Part shown: one piece after another, positions 35,211 to 48,215 of the stretch
Layout: every line of letters begins with the position of its first letter
Position numbering within the stretch: position 1 is the first letter of the stretch
Origin: Cymbidium sinense
Lineage: Eukaryota; Streptophyta; Magnoliopsida; Asparagales; Orchidaceae
Direction: 5' to 3'
DNA: 64,000 nucleotides
NCBI GenBank assembly: GCA_021442155.1
Contig: CM038223.1
Span: 36,926,983 to 36,990,982, forward strand
Made by a program: the position numbers and the translations under genes
The notes under the pieces: model-generated
Databases searched by the model: none
Told to the model about the DNA's origin: nothing
Seen by the model: the letters and a program-made list of their open reading frames with translations, nothing else

Positions 35211-35314
35211 GAGAGATTTTTGAAGAGGGAGACCTTTTGACTCTTTTTTTATTTTTAATATTCTTGTACTTTTACTATTTTTATACTATTTTCCAAATAT
35301 GGAGAGAGGTAGAA

Positions 35315-35317
<3 letters not shown>

Positions 35318-35351
<34 letters not shown>
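35318..35351. repeat. AG microsatellite
   Basis: This is an uninterrupted run of about 16 AG units inside the Tat2 LTR. Confidence 0.95.
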
Positions 35352-35353
<2 letters not shown>

Positions 35354-35839
35354 CTTCTACTTAGATCTTCTTACATAATGGAATTGCTTTTCTTTTTTTT
35401 TTTTTTTTTTCTTACTTTACTTTCCTACTATTATCCAACTTGACTTGGCTCTCCTTATTAGGTGTCTAAGAGGTTCTATTCACTCTATGAATAGATTTTG
35501 ATTCAACACTCATTTAGCTAGGTGAGTGTGGATGAGGTCAAGAACTAGAAGTCATGGACTTAGTGAAGCAAGGCACTCAGTATATAATAACTTGGTAACA
35601 TTGGTCTTGAGTACTTAGTAATTCATCATAGAGCAAGATTTCTAAAGCATGTAGAGCAGGATCACTTACTTATTACAAGCGACTCGAAAATAGTGAAGAA
35701 TGAAAGTCTAAGAATAAGAGATAATAAAAGCTCTTCTAGTTCAACAACTCGCCAAGCTTAGCATAAACAAAGGAAACTATCCATGTTACTTAGTATTAAT
35801 GATGAGTCATATCAAGAGAGTAAAGATAAGAACCCTAAG

Positions 35840-36890
35840 GAGCATGTGAATACTGATCTTACCAATATCTTCTCCAAGATGATCATAGAGGCTCACCCCC
35901 AATAGAAGTTGAAGATCTCGCATTTAAAATCATACAAAGGTTTCACTAACCTAACCAATTACATAGCTTACTTCAAAATCACTAAATCAATATTGGACAT
36001 GAATGACTCAATAAAGTGCCAGCTATTTTTTTTACTACTTATAAAGAGTCATCCCTCCGACAGTTCTTAGGCCTACTAGTGGGAGTCATCACTTTCTTTA
36101 TAGAGTTTAAGAGGTTGTTCTTCACAAAATTTGCTAGTGCTTACAAGTCTATGAAGAGTTCATAGGATCTTCTATAAATTAGACAGTAAATAAGCAAGTA
36201 CCTCAAGAATTTAATTATTCACTTCCAAAAGAAAATGTTAGAAGTAAAAGATTTCAGACATGAAGTTGCATAAGTTGCACTTAGCTAGGGCCTCAAAGAA
36301 GGTCCATTTAGATATACTCTTAGGATTCAATAACCCAAACACTCATAGAATTATTGGAATTATCCTATAGCCATATGAATGCTAAAGAATATAATAAGGT
36401 TGCCTAGTCAGCAATGATGACTCACAAATATGGCAAAAGGAAAAGACAACTGATTTAACTAGAAGGAGCACCAATTCATAGGCGTGAATTCAAGAATTTA
36501 CTAACTCACTATGAATAGGATAAGTATTTATAACTAACTATACTCACACCACTAAAGGTGTCATTACTAAGCTAGTGGAGGCCATTCAAAATAAGGAGTA
36601 CTTCAATTGACCACCATCAATAAAGGCCAATGAAGTTAGCAATTGATCCAATATTATGCCTATCATTACAACCACAGTCATGAAATTGAAGAATGTAGAC
36701 AACTCAAGAGCTTGATCGAAGAGCTTATTGAAGTAGGAAAGTTGGGTGAGTTCATAAGAAGACCAAGAAAGGAAATGATTGTTAAAACAAACTTAAAAAC
36801 CAGCATAAGCTCGCCTGACCAACATAATAGAAATATTACCTTAGAGGAAGTTATATTTTTATATTTTCTTTCTTTATAATATCCTATTAT
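35840..36890 (+). pseudogene. Tat2: gag, decayed
   Basis: This is a gag structural protein of a Tat-type Ty3/gypsy element. Pieces read GFTNLTNYIAYFKITKSILDMNDSIKCQLF (the capsid start, where families have DH...F......D...C+.F), then LSL.SLRGCSSQNLL-like remains of the F..L...F..KF motif. The open stretch at 36643-36879 reads MIQYYAYHYNHSHEIEECRQLKSLIEELI..GKLGEFIRRPRK. That is the zinc knuckle with its first cysteine replaced by tyrosine, and the L..FVRRP-type tail. Stops and frameshifts are many. No protease or pol follows, unlike Tat1 and Tat3. Confidence 0.8.
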
Positions 36891-37639
36891 TTTCAAGATC
36901 TTTATACAAGAAAAAGACTCTAATGATTCAAATACATCAAATAAATCTTTTTATTCTCGCTCATCAAAGTTTTTATTCAAAGTGCACTAAGGGTTTAAAT
37001 GCAAAATGACAAAAAAGCTTAGCAAGCTACACTGGCCAAAGTTATTCAATGAATTACCTTCATCCCAAATTTGAGAAAATTTAGGAGGAGTTGTATGTCG
37101 ATAGGTTGCTCGACAAGTTGGTCTAGAAGCAAAGAAATTATAGTACACTCATATAATATGTGCCACATACATGGAATGTATGAGTCTTAAAAATATTTTA
37201 CCCATAAGATAAGCTATATCTTTGTACTTATTTTATTTTTATTAAGTTATTACTCTATTATTGTTTTATATTAATAAAACTTTCTTATTCCCCCAACAAA
37301 TTATTTTTTCTTGTAAATATGAACTTAAAGCTCAAAAAATGATGACTTAGAATTTTAACTAACTCGCCCAATGACTTAGTGAACCTCATAAACCAAAAGC
37401 AATCGATAATCAATAATAATTTGACTTAACACTTAGAGAGCTATGTGTCAACTCAAGTCATTTAGCTATCCACTTTTAGCCAAGTAATAAGCTTCATTTA
37501 GCAAGCCACATTTGGCACACATAAACTGTCCAATGCTTAGTGAGCCACTTTTAGCTCAAGTATATATAATTTGACTCTTTGATACAAATTTTGACTATGA
37601 ACACTCCCTTTAAATGCTTTATGAAAATATCAAGGAAAC
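36891..37639. other. Tat2: segment between gag and tandem repeat, no pol
   Basis: No reverse transcriptase, RNase H or integrase motif is readable in either strand. A complete element would need roughly 4 kb of pol here, so pol was either deleted or never present (a gag-only derivative). Confidence 0.55.
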
Positions 37640-38290
37640 ACATAATATCAACATTCTATATGGTTGGTAATTAAAGTGAAAGACCAATACTCTATATGGT
37701 TGGTGACTATGAATAAAAAGACCAACACCCTAAAGGTTGGAAATTAAAGTGTATGACTAACACTTTGTATGGTTGGCAACTATAAATATAAAAAATGCCA
37801 CTCCATGTAGTTTGCAACTATAATTAAAAAGATCAATATTCCATGTGATTAGCTACTCAAGTGTAATACTAACACTTATATGGTCAATAATTATAAATAA
37901 GAGATCAAAGCTCAGTGTGTTTTGTGATTCAAGTATAAGACCAACACTCCATATAGTTGGCAACTACAAATAAAAAATAGACACTCTACATGATTGACAA
38001 TTATAAATAAAAAAATTAATACTCTATGTGGTCAATGACTCAAGTGTAAGACCAATAATCCATGTGATTAGATATTATAAATAAAAATACCAACATTATA
38101 AGTGGTTGGCAACTCAAGTGTAAAACCAATAGTCCATGTGATAAGAAACTATAAATAAATAGATCAACACTATTGTGGTTGACGATTCAAGTGTAGGACC
38201 AATATTCATACGGTTAGCCACTACAAACAAATGACAAACACTCTATGTGGTTGGCAATTAAAAAACTTAATTTCAACAATCTGTGTAGTT
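37640..38290 (+). repeat. Tat2: tandem repeat related to the Tat1 array
   Basis: Units of the type gaccaacactctatgtggttggcaactataaat alternate with aagtgtaagaccaacactcc. Similar half-units recur about every 34-42 bp (for example 37682, 37720, 37754, 37796), so a full unit is about 75 bp as in Tat1. More than a dozen half-units are seen, all degenerate. Confidence 0.85.
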
Positions 38291-38834
38291 GGAAACATTG
38301 TATTCCTTTAATGTTGTGAGTAATTACTTAAAATAATCATTCACATTGAGTATTTTTAAAAATATCTAGTGAGTATATTCATTCAAAAAGTACACCTAAT
38401 GATTATACTATTTTGGCTAGTACATCTACATAATTAATGCACTTGTTCAAACAAATTTTCTCTTAGTAAGTATAATTGGCGAGTATATTCAAAAAGCATA
38501 TTCAATGAATATATTTGATTAAATAAGCATGTTAAGCAATATTATTTGATTCAATGTGTATATTAAATGAGTATGTTCATTCAACGAGTATGTTGAATGA
38601 GTATGTTTGTTCAACGAGTATAGTTATAAAACAAATATATTCATAAACAGAATAAAAAAGACAACATGAAGAAAATTTTCCTTTCATTAAAAAATATTTA
38701 AGTATAAAGGTGAGTAGCGAGTGTACAAAATTTAAATATAAAGTCACTCTTCCTATTAGTAGGTACAAAAAAGAAAAAAACTATAAGTAAAAATAAAATA
38801 AAAAATTACAAGTAAAAAAAGAAAAAGTTAATTA
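38291..38834. other. Tat2: 3' non-coding segment with gagtatgtt words
   Basis: Near 38560-38630 the words attcaacgagtatgtt and gaatgagtatgtt repeat. The segment corresponds in position to 2626-3359 of Tat1. No gene is recognisable, and the ORF at 38577 (-) is not supported. Confidence 0.5.
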
Positions 38835-38970
38835 GTTTTCCCTTCCACATTGATTGCCTCATAATCTAACTCTAATAGAGTAAGCACGTTGTCAAAGTCC
38901 AAATACCTGGTGTCTAATTGCTCAATCTTCAACAACTTAGCAATGACAAACTTCATGTCTTCTTTGAAAT
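38835..38970 (-). pseudogene. Tat2: C-terminus of the antisense accessory ORF, truncated by E6
   Basis: On - it reads KFVIAKLLKIEQLDTRYLDFDNVLTLLELDYEAINVEGK, lining up with AHLVITKLVKHDHLDAIFLEFLNVLALTDSDVDDEN in Tat1. Both place the ORF antisense and about 0.55 to 0.75 kb after the tandem repeat. The ORF is cut at the E6 start; the missing N-terminal part is not found on the far side of E6. Confidence 0.65.
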
Positions 38971-38974
38971 GTCA

Positions 38975-41205
38975 TGTGGTGTTTAAAATTGTGATGAGGG
39001 ACACCACATAAATCTTAATGGGTACTTATTGAAATGATCAAATACGACATCAAAAAATGATAGACAACCTTAAAAAAATAAAAGTATCACCCTAAGGTGG
39101 TCTCAATCACCTAATAAAGATTTCTAAAGTTGATGAGTCTATGTGTACCAAACACTTTTTCTTTACTTTATATGAGTGAAGTAAGGTAAGGTTTATTTTA
39201 AGCCTGGTTCATAAGTTATCTATATAGGAAAGCCCCCATAATTAATTACATCTTAGGAAACATAGTTTTCTAAAAAAAAATTTATTAAAGTGGCTAACTA
39301 ACATCTCTAAAAATTTTAAAGTTTGGTATCAAAAGATTTATGATCATTGAAATTCAAGTAAGAGTGCTCAAATAGGAAGAGTTCTTAACATAATCTAAAG
39401 AAGCATAAGTAGGAACTACTCATGATACTAGGAAGCCAAGTGAGAATTTTAATCTCTCCTATGATGAGGCTATATTTTTGAAGAAGAGAATTATGATTAT
39501 TTAAGTTAGAAATTTTATTAGAAAGTTAGGACTTATATTCTAACAACACAATATTGAAAAAATACATATAATGTGAGGATTTATACCTATAGCAAGAGAG
39601 AAATAGGCCACCTCTAATCTTAAATCTAAAGTGTTCTAGCACAAGCTAAGAGCTATACTCAATTCTACTTAGAAAGTAGGATATATTGGCTCAAAGAGAG
39701 AGAGAGAGAGAACCCGTCCCCACTCTTCTAGACTTACAACTGCCTACATAGTGGTTGTTAGCTAACACCCCCCACACTTTAAAATCATGTAGTCAAGTCT
39801 TATAAAACAATATAGTTAGGCTATTATCTATTAGGAAAGATTTTAAGATTCTAAACTCACTCCCTAATAGCCTATATCATTATTGGTATGAAAGTATGAC
39901 CAAGAATAAATATGTTTATTTGCATGATGAAATTAAATTATGGGTTAATCCATGAGAATGGTCTTCTTTACTTAAGGGATTATTGTCAATAGTCCTAAAC
40001 TCCCTTTATCGTGCAATGAGTACAAATCCCCTATATTCAAGGTGAGGAAATAATATGCAAGCATAATGATATTCACATTCATCACAGATTATAACGATTA
40101 AATCAATTTTATTGATAAATTCCATTGGTTTTATAGTAAGGTTATGAGTTGTATTAAATTTAAGTTGAAGTTATTTACATTAACTAGATAGAAAATTTAA
40201 ATTTCTAAAGAGCCTAATGAAATCTAGGCCAGACAAAATAATCACCATACTTAAAGAACTATAGGAAAAGCATGTAATTTATATTTGAAATCAAAGTAAA
40301 AAACACCAAATATTTATTCAAACTAATACAATATTGATAATTCTATGAGGAAGAGTTTTGTTATACGCTCCTAAAAAGAAAAAAAAAGTTAGTTGTTGAG
40401 CTAAACCCTTATATAGCCTGGATTATAATTACATGAGTAAAGTTAAAATAAGACATGGGGATCTTCATCTTCACTTGATCTTCCAAATTTTGGATCTTCT
40501 AGGCATCATAGGGCCTCTTAGGTCTTTGACTTCTATCATGTTCTCATCCTAAACCCCATGGCTCTAATTTTATTCTATTATAAAATTATATTTAAATTTT
40601 AAACAATAAATCCTAACCAAATTCGCAAAATAGAGATTAGCTATAACACACATACACTCCAAGCAATTATATATCACATAATGAGACTTATCACCCATTA
40701 GTGTTCAGCTCACATATCCTAATGGGCTATGCTTAAAGGGGTAAGCAACACCTACAAGCAAAAAAATCTATATTTAATTTATTTTTATTATTATAGTGGC
40801 TCCTTTAATTAAGCATAAAATCATGCATAAAATATCATAACTTTAATAAATAAAGCCGTACCATCAAAACTAGCACATAAAAAATTCCAACAACCAATCT
40901 AAAATATTACACCATAAAATAAGAAAAGTAAAACATTATAATAAAGCACTGACTTAACCTAAGTCTAACATCAATAACATATTAATCAAATGTGTGTGCC
41001 AAGGCTAGTATGGTGAGGTAAAGCTAAACTTTAGTGTTTGAAATGTGGATTAAATAATAAGTTCAAGTAATTAGCCAATATGATGATTTTGATTCAAGTG
41101 ATTAGTAAGTTAAGAACTAGAATTTTTTTTATAAATTTAATTCTATTTGAATTAGACTTAGTATTTTAAAGAGTATGAAAATTTATAAGTTTCAGTTAAA
41201 GTGAA
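38975..41205 (+). mobile_element. E6 segment 1: 5' part of a giant LTR-like unit
   Basis: It starts TGTGGTGTTTAAAATTG, close to the E7 start TGTGGTGTTTTAATTTGG. It contains the 5' block (to about 40050), a worn GGTACC block (40365-40440), the cttcatcttcacttgatcttcc passage and the block that ends near 41040 (equivalent to E7 43140-43300). It is interrupted by E7 after gtgaa (41201-41205). Confidence 0.75.
41201..41205. repeat. Target-site duplication of E7, left copy (gtgaa)
   Basis: The right copy at 48216-48220 is gtaaa, one mismatch. Confidence 0.6.
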
Positions 41206-44200
41206 TGTGGTGTTTTAATTTGGAACCGTAGGGACACCACACAGATCTTAGGGGGTTTTTATTGAAGTGATCAGGTGTGATATTAAGGTATGATGTACTA
41301 CCATTGGAGATAAAAAAAATCACCCAATAATAGACCTAATCACCTAATAAGGACTCCTAAGGCATATAAGTCTACATATATACTAGAGGTCTTTCCTCTA
41401 CTTCATATGGAGAAGTAAAGAAGAGTTTATTTTATGTCGGGTTCTATATTTCACTATGGAAGCAAGCTTCTATAGCAAATTACATCTTAGGAAATGGGAA
41501 TCATTTAAGAACACTCTTGATTAAAGTAGTCAATAAGTATCTCCAAAGATTTCAAAGCTAAACTATCAAAGGATTAGGTATTTATGAAAATCAAATGGGA
41601 GAGTTCAAATAGGAAGACTTATTTATGGATTCCAAAGAAGAATAAGTAGGAAGCACCCATGATATTAGGAAGCCTAGTGAGTGCTTCAGTCTACCTTATA
41701 GTGAAGCTTTATATATTTGAGAGAGAGAATTTACTTTTGTTTAAGTTAGAATCTTATTAGAATGCTAAGGCTTATAGCCTAATAACATAAAATTATGGAA
41801 ATGCCTAAGAGGTGAGGACTTATACTCATAGCTCAAAAAAACAAGTAGCCTCATAACCTAAATCTAAAATGCTTTAGCACAAGCTAAAAGCATGGCCTAA
41901 GTCTAATCAATAAAGATGGGATTTAATGGTTCACCTCCATAAGGAAGAATGAATACACACCGACTCATCTAGACTTACAACCGCGTGGAGTGGCTTCTAG
42001 CTAACACCTCTTATGCTTTAAAACCATGTTGGCTGGTCCTATGTAGATGCAAGATAGCTAGTTGTTATTTAATTGGGAAGGAAGCTATAGTTCTAAGCTC
42101 ACTCCCTAAGAAACTAAACCATGCCTGGTATAAAAGCATGAGTTAGACTAATGCAAAAATTACAACTTTTTAAATCATTTTTGATGCATTCATTTTGGAT
42201 CAAGGCTTTGAATAATTATGCTTACATGCATGATGAATTAGAGTTATGGGATAAATTAGCAAGAAGAGGTGCTCTCTACTACAAGGGATGCCCTCAAAAG
42301 TCAAGCATATCCCCTATCATGCAAGAGTGGAGACCCTCCTTATTCAAGAGTGAAATAATATGACATGCATGGTGTGGTAACATATAACATTCAGCTAAGG
42401 AATTTCTAAATCTTTTATTTATCTTGATTAACAACCTAAGCTTTAAAATGAGGTTATGAGTTGCATTAGGATTTAGATGAGTTTTTAGTGAGGGTAGAAT
42501 ATTTAATTTTATCTTAAAGAGCCTATCGCATCCAAGACACACATCAAACCATCACACTTTAAGAAACCTACAAAAAAGCATGTCATTTTTAATGCACAAA
42601 CTAAATGCAATAATCAAACTTATAAATTTTGTAAAAGAATAAGAGGCTAGTGGGGCTAGGTACTGTCGTACACGTCAGAAAGGAAAATAAATTGGGTAGT
42701 CAAGCTCTACCATTATACAACCTGATTGCAATTGAATATTACAATTAAAATGAATGTTATGGGGTCTTCAATCTTATGCTCTTCTTTCTTTCCCTTGAAT
42801 TAGTTTACTCTAGGCTTCACAGGGCCTCCAAGTACATTGCCTTCTATCCACTACTCATCGTAAATCCTATAGCACAAATTATAATCCTATTAAAATAATT
42901 ACATATTTATGAAAAATAAAATCTAACTACACCTATAAAATAAATGTTAGTTAAACAAACATACAAGCCATCAATTATATTTCACATATTTGGACTTAGC
43001 ACCCTGCACTTGGGTGGCCAATCCAATTTTTCCTAATTAAATTATGCTTAGGGGCATAAGCAGCACCTACAAGCAAGAACATTCATGTTTACTTATTATT
43101 ACAGTGACCCCTTTAGCATTATCCCCAACAAAAATATCATTATGCTATTAGCAACCTAACATCCAGTCCACACACAAACAATCCTAACACTAATCTAAAA
43201 TATTACATCATAAAATAAAATAACACCACAACATAAACCAGCCAAACCTAAGGCTAGAATTAGTGACTTAGCATTATAATGTGTGTGCTAAGGTTCAGCA
43301 TTGTGTGTCTTAACTAAGCATTAAAGTGTGATTATCTAAAGTTCAAAATTATTTAAGTTAAACATCAGGGGATGTTTTGCTTCAAATCTTTAAATGAATT
43401 GATTAATTTTAACTTACAGTTTCTTATTACATTTGATGCCTACTTAATATCTAATAATTATGACAAGAAGAAAGGGGTTTGACCACCTTTAGCCCTATCC
43501 TCAATTATTTTCTAAGGGTATATTCATATGACTTTGGCTTCTTTAGTGGACCATTTATTAAATATTTTTATTAGGCCTAAGTTTGGGTTAGTCATAAAGA
43601 ACCTTATTCAAACATATAAGGAATCTTAGGATTAATAAAATTGAATCACTATCACATGGATAACATTCTACTGCTTCTTTTCATCATCAATAGCATACAC
43701 ATTTCTTCATTTTTATTGTTTATGATATTTGATTTAATACACATACATATATATACAATACATATTTATATTTTTCACACTTGATGATCATTAATGCATG
43801 TATTTTGATAGAAAAGAAAGATTTCATTTATTAGTTAAGTATATGTAAACATGTATTAGAGATTTAAACAAGTATGTGCCATTGTAAACTAGGAAAGTGA
43901 AGTTATTTAAAACCTCCTTGGGGCTACTTAAAGCCTTATGTTACCAGGATGTCTAGACTATATACTTGACAAATTAAATACATGTAAACATATACAGAAG
44001 CATAGGAATAAAAATTATGCAAAGATTATATAATAGCAAATCTTTTGTTCATGTAAAGCAAAGTTCTATCCTAAATTATAGCACATGCATACACATAAAT
44101 GAAATTAACAAAGTACATGCCATTGTTAAACTAGCAAAGTGAGATTATTTTTGACCTCTTTGGGGCTATTTAAAGCTTTGTGTTCCTGGGTTGTCAAGTC

Positions 44201-47200
44201 TATATACTTACCAACTCCAAACATATGTAAACATATACATGAATCATAAAAAATAAAACAACCCTTTCCCATTTTTAAGTTATGAATGTAAACTTTATTG
44301 AACATTTATAACTAACATTAGCTTAAAATTTACATCATTAACTTATTATTTTGAAAATAATTTGGGATTTATTAGTAATAATATCCACATCATATAGTAT
44401 TTTTCCAACATATGCAACTTAAATGCAACCATGTTCTTTTGATTCTCTTTTTTAAAGCATGAACATGTGAAACAAATGGCATGCACATTTATAATGATTG
44501 AAAAGAAAAAACTAAACATTTCCACATAACATGTTCAATTACAGTAGGTCTTAAGGACAATCAGCCAAATAAAGATTCTTTAAGACTAACCAAAGTTCTT
44601 ACAAGGTTTGATTTTGATATTTAAGTTGTCAAACCCTACAAGGAAGAGAATGATAATTAGTATTTACCCTATTCCTTGTGGGTAATTTGATATTTTTAAA
44701 TAAAAAAATTAAATGGTTTTTGTGGATTGATTAGGTTCAAATCATTAAGCACATCAACTTAATTACCCTTCCTCAAACTCCTTTAATTTAATTAACTACT
44801 TGATCATGAGCCTTCAAACATATGCTTTTAGAGAAGTAAAATTTATAATGCACCAAATGGAATCTAATGTAATTAGGCTCGTGCTTAAGAGTTAATTAAA
44901 ATAAAGAAGGAAAGAATCTAAGTTAAATACTCTTATGATTTTCCCATACCAATGAGTTAATCATAATTTCTTTACTAACTTTATGTTATTAAACACATAA
45001 AGGGAAAATTAATGGATTATAGTTGAATTCTCCAAACCAACCATTAATTTTGTTTGATTTATATTTTATCACTAATTTTTCTAATTAATCTCTAATTATT
45101 ACATATGTTAATTAAACTTCTTAAGGAAATACATTTGGAAAAATAATTAGAAAAGGAATCCAAATTACTTCTCCTTACTATTCCCACTGTTCATAATGAT
45201 TAATTATAATTAATTATTTAATTTTCAATGTTTATCAATTTTAGTAATTCTTAAATTAATTAATGAGGGTAATTAAGATTGAAATTCCAAATTCTTTAAA
45301 TTATAAGATAAATAATTCCAAGAAAATTATGGGAGGTAGAGGACATCCCATGAAATCATCCCACCAAATTTGGAATTAATTAGCCAAATAATTAAGCCTT
45401 AATTAATGTAATTTTCTTAATTTGTAAAATTAAATTAATCACTATTCTCTAAATAGAAACTAGAGAATTTATTTTTCCTAAATTCTCCTCTGTCTATCCT
45501 TTCCAAAATGGGTTTATTTATATTTTTTAAATTTATCTATAATTAGTTATGATTTTTTATTGTTCTGGCCATTTAATTATATTTTTAAAGCCTAATTAAC
45601 CCTTTAAACCATCTGCCACGCTAACGTGGCAGTGCTTTCCACATGGCATCATAGTATTGGTTACTTAAATTGTCTAACACGGGAGCTGACTCAACAGCGA
45701 TAAATGTGGTTTTTTCACAGCTGTTTGATCTCTGATCGGATGGCCGAGATTAATCCCATGATTTCAAAAGGATTAAATCAAAATTTCTAATGCGGTTAAT
45801 CATGGTCATATATTCTAATCACATGAAATGGATAGCCGGTGATCCATCATCCCAAGAGCAACAAAAAAATGGATGTTGTCCACCTTCCACCACTAGATCT
45901 AAGCTCACTAGAGCTCGTTCGAAGGTGAAGTTGACTCAAAAATGATCAGGGAATGAATCTAAGGGGATACTATGGTGGAAATCGCATGAAAATATGATTC
46001 ACTTCAAAAATTACCAACACCTAGGGGCCAAACCTATGGTTGCTAGGTTTTACCTCACTGGGGCTATAGACTGGTGGTCCACTAACAGGGGTAGCTTCAT
46101 CTTGAAGAGATGAAGTTCTGTTGAGAAGATCATGAGTTGCCTCCTCACTGATACCTCTATGGACCAAATGTCACTGCAAAGCTCATTGGAGTTGGTCTTG
46201 AGACACCTTGTAGAGGTTGAATCGCTCAGGAAGTTTTAGAAACATGTTTTGATTCACTAGAGTGAGGTAAAGGTGTGAGAAGAGTTAATTTGAGTTTGGT
46301 AGAAGTTTTTGAAATTTGGATGGACAGAGCTCTCGAGTTTGATCAGGAGCTGGCCTAGCCAACAACTGAATGTACGAAGAGCTCAGAAGAGGGTAGGGGA
46401 CAGTGCGGAATGCTTTCAAGAAGGTTTGTGCTCGCTTGAATCCATGGGGAGGAGTATACTCTTTTCACCAACTAAACCAAGCTCTGGGATTAGTTTAGCC
46501 TTTGGCAACCATTCAACTGGGTAGGTAGCCGAAGATGGTAGGGGATTACAAAGGTTGCTGAGGGTGAGAGGCTTAGGGAGTGTAGTGGGCTGACATGAGG
46601 TGTACCTTCTCCCTTAAGTGGTCTAATGGGTTTCCATGGGTGAACTCACCCTCTCTTAGCTAAAGGCTAAACCCAATAGCTTTGGGTTATGTTGGGTCAG
46701 TGGTTTTCTTATCCAAGAAGAGCCAAAGGTGGTTGCCATGAGGTGAGGAGGTGGAGGACTCATACAAATGGGGATTTTATCCTATTTGGGTGGGTTGGTT
46801 CAATGAGTTTGACCCACGGGTTCACCATTGGTTGGGCCCACTTGGCTAGGCCTAAGGTGACCCAAGGATGAATCATGCCAAGTTTTGTTGGGTGTGGGCT
46901 TGATTTAGTTAGGGCTCAATTTGACCCATATTGGTCAAATGGGTTCAATTGGGCTAAGCTTACCAATTTGACCAAACTGGATCAAAGTGGGGGGTTTAGT
47001 TAAGTTCAATTGATCATTTGGAATGAATTAGTGTAATTGGATTGATTCAATTTGGACTAGATTTGGATTTAATTTATATGATTCAATTTGGGTCAAATGA
47101 GTCATGTTGACCAATTTGGCCAATTTGTCCAAATCAGCGTGAGCATGTGTTAGGTCAATCTTCAATTGATCATTGGTGATTGAGTGGAATAGTTGATTTA

Positions 47201-48215
47201 AATTGATATGGGTTATGGAGTGATTTAAATCAATTTGAACATTTAGGTCAAATTGGGCTAAGTACGTCGATAGGATTGGGTTGACCAAATTGGGTCTAAT
47301 TGAAGGCTGGATCATGTTCAATATTCAATTGGTGATTAATGGGAAGCATTGGTTTTAACCAATTTAGTTTATGATTTGATTTGGCCTTCGGTCAACTTAG
47401 GTTAAGGAGCCAAATTGGCTTTTTAGGTACAATTGATTATAGTAGAGTGTTTAATAGTGACATATAATCATTAATAAAGGGATTGGGTGTTGATTTGATC
47501 TAATGGGAATTTGATTGGAGTTTGGTTCAATTTCCCTCTTTATGTCACTTTCGATCAAGTGACGTGATCAAGCCATCTTGGACCAATTATGGTTATGGAT
47601 GGTTGGGGTGTGTTTAATGGTAAATTTTAAGTTGATTGGTGATTTTTATTGCAATTGAATTGTGTTTAATTAGGTTTTGGCTCATTTGAACCTCTTAAGT
47701 CAAATGGGCTAACTTTGGTTGGTCACTTTCCTTTGGTTCAATTGGTTTGATTGCAAGTGTTGAAATGGCTTGAAATGATCTAATAAATAATTTGAGTGAT
47801 TGAGAAAATCAAATTGGATTTAGTTTGCTTAAATGGGTTTGAATTGAGTTATAGGATCGGGGTGGAGTTAACTTGGATTAAGGTCCAAGTTAGTTTAGCT
47901 TGGAGCTTGGATTAGAAAATCAAATTCAATTAAGATTAATTAAATAGGTTTGAGGTTGGTTTAGCTCCATCCACAGGAGCTTAAGCTTGGATGAGTGAAT
48001 AGGTATGAGTCTTAGTTTAGGCTATAGGATGGGGAACTTATTTGTCCTAAGGTGACTTTTGCACTTAAGATTACGCCTTCTAAGTCTCAAAGTTTTAGTT
48101 TTACTATCTCCTTAATCACTAAAGGTGTCCTAGCACAAAGGAAATCCAAGTGTATGGAAGGTTCCTTGATCTAAGATAGGGAGGATTAATCCTCACTCCA
48201 AAAGTGAGGTCAATA
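41206..48215 (+). mobile_element. E7: complete giant LTR-like unit, about 7.0 kb, probable solo LTR
   Basis: E7 starts TGTGGTGTTTTAATTTGG and ends GGTCAATA, lies inside E6, and has a near-perfect 5-bp duplication. Its modules are: 5' block (41206-42370), GGTACC block (42655-42735), the ctaacatccag block (43140-43300), two copies of the ttggggctactt ... gtctagac block (43915 and 44155) and AT-rich body (44230-45590). The GC core (45600-45830), a GC-richer stretch (45900-46700), the TTGACC block (46800-47760) and the terminal hairpin (48189-48215) follow. The length matches E4 (6.9 kb). ORFs at 42151, 42294 (-), 46309, 46689 and 47028 (-) show only repeat-driven residues. Confidence 0.8.
48189..48215 (+). 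repeat. E7 terminal hairpin
   Basis: Cctcactccaaaagtgagg is a perfect 7-bp stem immediately before tcaata. Confidence 0.8.

Larger units (their letters stand above)
34756..35470 (+). mobile_element. Tat2: 5' LTR, decayed
   Basis: It starts tttatacccaag, the counterpart of tgtataccccaag in the Tat1 3' LTR. Shared downstream marks are the cccctcaatcttataaaagagag core-promoter region and a pyrimidine-rich early transcript. An AG repeat (35318-35351) and a T run (35393-35410) sit in the transcribed part. The exact end and the primer-binding site are not recognisable. Gag follows about 400 bases later. Confidence 0.55.

Noticed and set aside
38979..43300. 2.2-kb tandem duplication (E6 start against E7 start)
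   Set aside because: The 2,231-bp spacing is explained by E7 inserting into E6, with a gtgaa/gtaaa duplication and E6 resuming at 48216.
47028..47321. 97-codon open frame on -, rich in N, L, H and I
   Set aside because: The residues come from the caaattgaccc-like words of the TTGACC block. It is a by-product of the repeat.
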